Source: Sugiyamaella lignohabitans (lineage: Eukaryota > Ascomycota > Dipodascomycetes > Dipodascales > Trichomonascaceae). Taken from it: a stretch of 64,000 bases of DNA. A program made the position numbers and the translations under genes. The notes under the pieces are model-generated. The model was not told where the DNA came from and did no database searches. It saw only the letters and a program-made list of their open reading frames with translations. Shown piece after piece: positions 62,334-64,000 of the stretch. The stretch is from assembly GCF_001640025.1 (NCBI RefSeq), contig NC_031673.1, positions 620,001-684,000 on the forward strand, written 5' to 3'. How positions within the stretch are numbered: the first letter of the stretch is position 1; every line of letters starts with the position of its first letter.

Positions 62334-63296
62334 ATGTCGGAGGAACTTAATCTTGAACCTTCTCTTCAAAATATAATTGATCAGAAGTCGCTACGTTGGA
62401 TTTTTGTCGGCGGAAAGGGTGGCGTAGGTAAGACAACCACTTCGTGTTCTTTAGCTCTACAGTTGGCCAAGAATAGGGAGAATGTTCTTCTAATCTCGAC
62501 TGATCCTGCCCATAACTTGTCCGACGCATTTGGTCAAAAGTTTGGCAAGGATGCTAGACCTGTCAATGGTGTCCCTAATCTCCATGCCATGGAAATCGAT
62601 CCCAATGGGTCTATTCAAGAGTTTCTAGATCAACCTCAGAACCAAGCTGCTAGTAGCATGATGCAAGATATTGCCTTCTCTATTCCTGGTGTAGACGAAG
62701 CGCTGTCATTTGCAGAGGTCCTCAAACAAGTCAAGGCTCAATCATACTCGGTTATTGTTTTTGATACTGCTCCAACTGGCCACACTCTTCGTTTTCTGCA
62801 ATTCCCTACCATTCTTGAAAAGGCTTTGGGTAAGATTTCAGAGATCTCTGGCCGGTTTGGTCCTATGCTCAACTCTTTGATGGGTGCTTCTGGAACCAAT
62901 ACTGAAGACATGCTTGCTAAGCTGGAGTCGACTAGGGAGACTATTGCTGAAGTCAACAAACAATTCCAAAATCCTGATCTCACGACCTTTGTCTGTGTTT
63001 GTATTGCTGAGTTCTTATCTCTTTATGAAACTGAGCGTATGGTACAAGAACTCACCTCTTATGGTATCGACACCCATTGCATCGTTGTAAACCAGCTTTT
63101 GTTTCCAAAGACGACATCGGAATGTGAGCAGTGTAATGCTCGTTATAAAATGCAACAAAAATATCTTGAGCAAATCCTAGAGCTCTATGAGGACTTCCAT
63201 ATTGTTCAGCTTCCACAGCTTACCAGTGAAGTTCGTGGCCTAGAGTCTTTGCAAACATTTTCAGAGAAACTCATCCACCCTTATGTACCCAACTAA
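62334..63296 (+). CDS. GET3: Guided-entry-of-tail-anchored-proteins ATPase Get3
   Basis: A 320-residue ATPase (354 in S. cerevisiae) that shuttles tail-anchored proteins to the Get1/Get2 receptor of the ER. Motifs: P-loop [10 protein letters not shown] at 26-35, switch [12 protein letters not shown] at 57-68, A-loop [15 protein letters not shown] at 144-158, and the zinc-binding CEQC at 264-267 that joins the dimer. [19 protein letters not shown] and [10 protein letters not shown] follow as in the family. The frame reaches 62322 with TTG; the ATG at 62334 gives [10 protein letters not shown]. Divergence and loss are absent: all catalytic residues look intact. Confidence 0.95.
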   Translation: MSEELNLEPSLQNIIDQKSLRWIFVGGKGGVGKTTTSCSLALQLAKNRENVLLISTDPAHNLSDAFGQKFGKDARPVNGVPNLHAMEIDPNGSIQEFLDQPQNQAASSMMQDIAFSIPGVDEALSFAEVLKQVKAQSYSVIVFDTAPTGHTLRFLQFPTILEKALGKISEISGRFGPMLNSLMGASGTNTEDMLAKLESTRETIAEVNKQFQNPDLTTFVCVCIAEFLSLYETERMVQELTSYGIDTHCIVVNQLLFPKTTSECEQCNARYKMQQKYLEQILELYEDFHIVQLPQLTSEVRGLESLQTFSEKLIHPYVPN

Positions 63297-63564
63297 TCGC
63301 CTCCTTATAGATACGAATTGACTTATTCTTTTTTTTTTTGTCGTGAGTTTATCTTAACCATCAGAGCTTGCCTTAAGCCTCTGATTTTGCCTCGTTCGAT
63401 GGCCAAGACCTTTGATGTAGTATTTAAAACTTTATAGAACGTAGGTAAAACTTGACCAACGCAAGTTTTCATCTTTCACGTAATTTCATGTTGGTATATA
63501 GTTTAAAGAAGCTATATAATTGAATAAATAAATCCTTTTCCCGGTTGTTCAATAAGTTCACTTG

Positions 63565-64000
63565 TTAGTTTTTGCTAAATCTGAATGATAGCTCATCTTC
63601 GTCATCTTCGTCATAGTCATCCATGCTATGGACCGGTCTGCTTTCATTAGAGATAGCTGAACTGTAGTTGTTCATGCCAACTTCAGATTCATCTTCGCTG
63701 AGACTGTCATCGGAGTTAACAAACATATTCTCCGCTGCCTGTGTTTTAGTTTCTTTGCGGCGCTTAGATCGAGACGAATTCTGCAAACTTTCGACGGGGG
63801 GCAGCTTCCTTTTCGTGTACCTTTCTTTATTTGCGAACATGGACATGTCCTGTTCTAATAGCATATCAGTTGGGGCAGCCTCCATGTAGTCAACCTTCAT
63901 AGACGGTGGTTTACGCGGTTCCTTCATACGAAATCCTTTAAAATTGGGCCTCTTTGATTTCACCGTTGGAGCTTTAGGCTTTGGTAAATGTTGTCTAAAC
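63565..64000 (-). CDS. C-terminal part of an unrecognised charged protein (partial)
   Basis: The frame is open from the window end and stops at TAA 63565-63567, giving at least 144 residues. The first visible part is basic and Pro-rich (LPKPKAPTVKSKRPNFKGF, then RKPPSMKVDYMEAAP). A Lys/Arg cluster NSSRSKRRKETK suggests a nuclear localisation signal. The C terminus is acidic (MDDYDEDDEDELSFRFSKN). I do not recognise the family. It converges with GET3, 268 bases apart. Confidence 0.6.
   Translation of the reverse strand, partial: FRQHLPKPKAPTVKSKRPNFKGFRMKEPRKPPSMKVDYMEAAPTDMLLEQDMSMFANKERYTKRKLPPVESLQNSSRSKRRKETKTQAAENMFVNSDDSLSEDESEVGMNNYSSAISNESRPVHSMDDYDEDDEDELSFRFSKN

Overview
The window is nuclear DNA of a budding yeast (Saccharomycotina), probably from an early-diverging group such as the Dipodascaceae/Trichomonascaceae (Yarrowia, Sugiyamaella and Geotrichum relatives). 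This placement is an inference. Supporting points: compact genes on both strands, many with one short intron; 5' splice sites GTAAGT-like and branch sites almost always CTAAC, 7-12 nt before the acceptor AG; a TSC1/hamartin homologue and a probable complex I accessory subunit, both absent from Saccharomyces cerevisiae; and CTG read as leucine (for example the FLIP leucine and the RILDMGF leucine of the DEAD-box helicase), which excludes the CUG-Ser clade. About 30 protein genes are supported, two of them cut by the window ends. No tRNA, rRNA, CRISPR array or intact transposon was found by eye.

Layout. 0-8.3 kb: end of a WD-repeat gene, mitochondrial ribosomal protein uL23m, TSC1 (minus), a DUF4743-type Nudix hydrolase, and a KTR/KRE2 mannosyltransferase. 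8.4-18.5 kb: AIP1 (minus), a gene-poor stretch, a four-exon GPI-anchored wall protein, and two tandem Dal5-type permeases (minus) with GATAAG sites between them. 18.5-21.5 kb: gene-poor. 21.5-34.9 kb: UTP15, SLD2 (minus), ATP25, a DUF1771/Smr protein, KTI12 (minus), MTG1, HSK3 (minus) and a PER33/POM33 membrane protein. 35.6-41.2 kb: ADI1, RPP1, a small secreted orphan (minus) and RPS16. 41.3-50.2 kb: an orphan with two CxxC pairs, VPS53, PML1 (minus) and DBP4, set among many copies of a GC-rich palindromic repeat. 51.4-57.7 kb: TPP1, RPL9 (minus), a complex I ESSS/NDUFB11-like subunit and a large coiled-coil orphan (minus). 57.7-62.3 kb: gene-poor. 62.3-64 kb: GET3 and the 3' part of an acidic/basic orphan (minus).

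The genes are mostly housekeeping: cytosolic and mitochondrial ribosomes, ribosome assembly (UTP15, DBP4), mitochondrial ATP synthase and ribosome maturation (ATP25, MTG1), TORC1 control (TSC1), vesicle tethering and tail-anchored protein insertion (VPS53, GET3), DNA replication and repair (SLD2, TPP1), kinetochore (HSK3) and methionine salvage (ADI1). Several promoters carry motifs that suit the gene: GATAAG before a Dal5-type permease, paired CACGTG before ADI1, and ACGCGT before SLD2 and TPP1.

The most unusual feature is a family of non-coding GC-rich repeats of about 54-57 bp. Each is two adjacent short hairpins; 14 full or decayed copies are listed, plus remnants. They lie just past stop codons, in promoters and inside two introns, never in an exon, and form alternating inverted pairs around the genes at 41.3-47.3 kb. 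They look like a miniature mobile element or a multiplied RNA-structure element, and are the best candidate here for an undescribed system.
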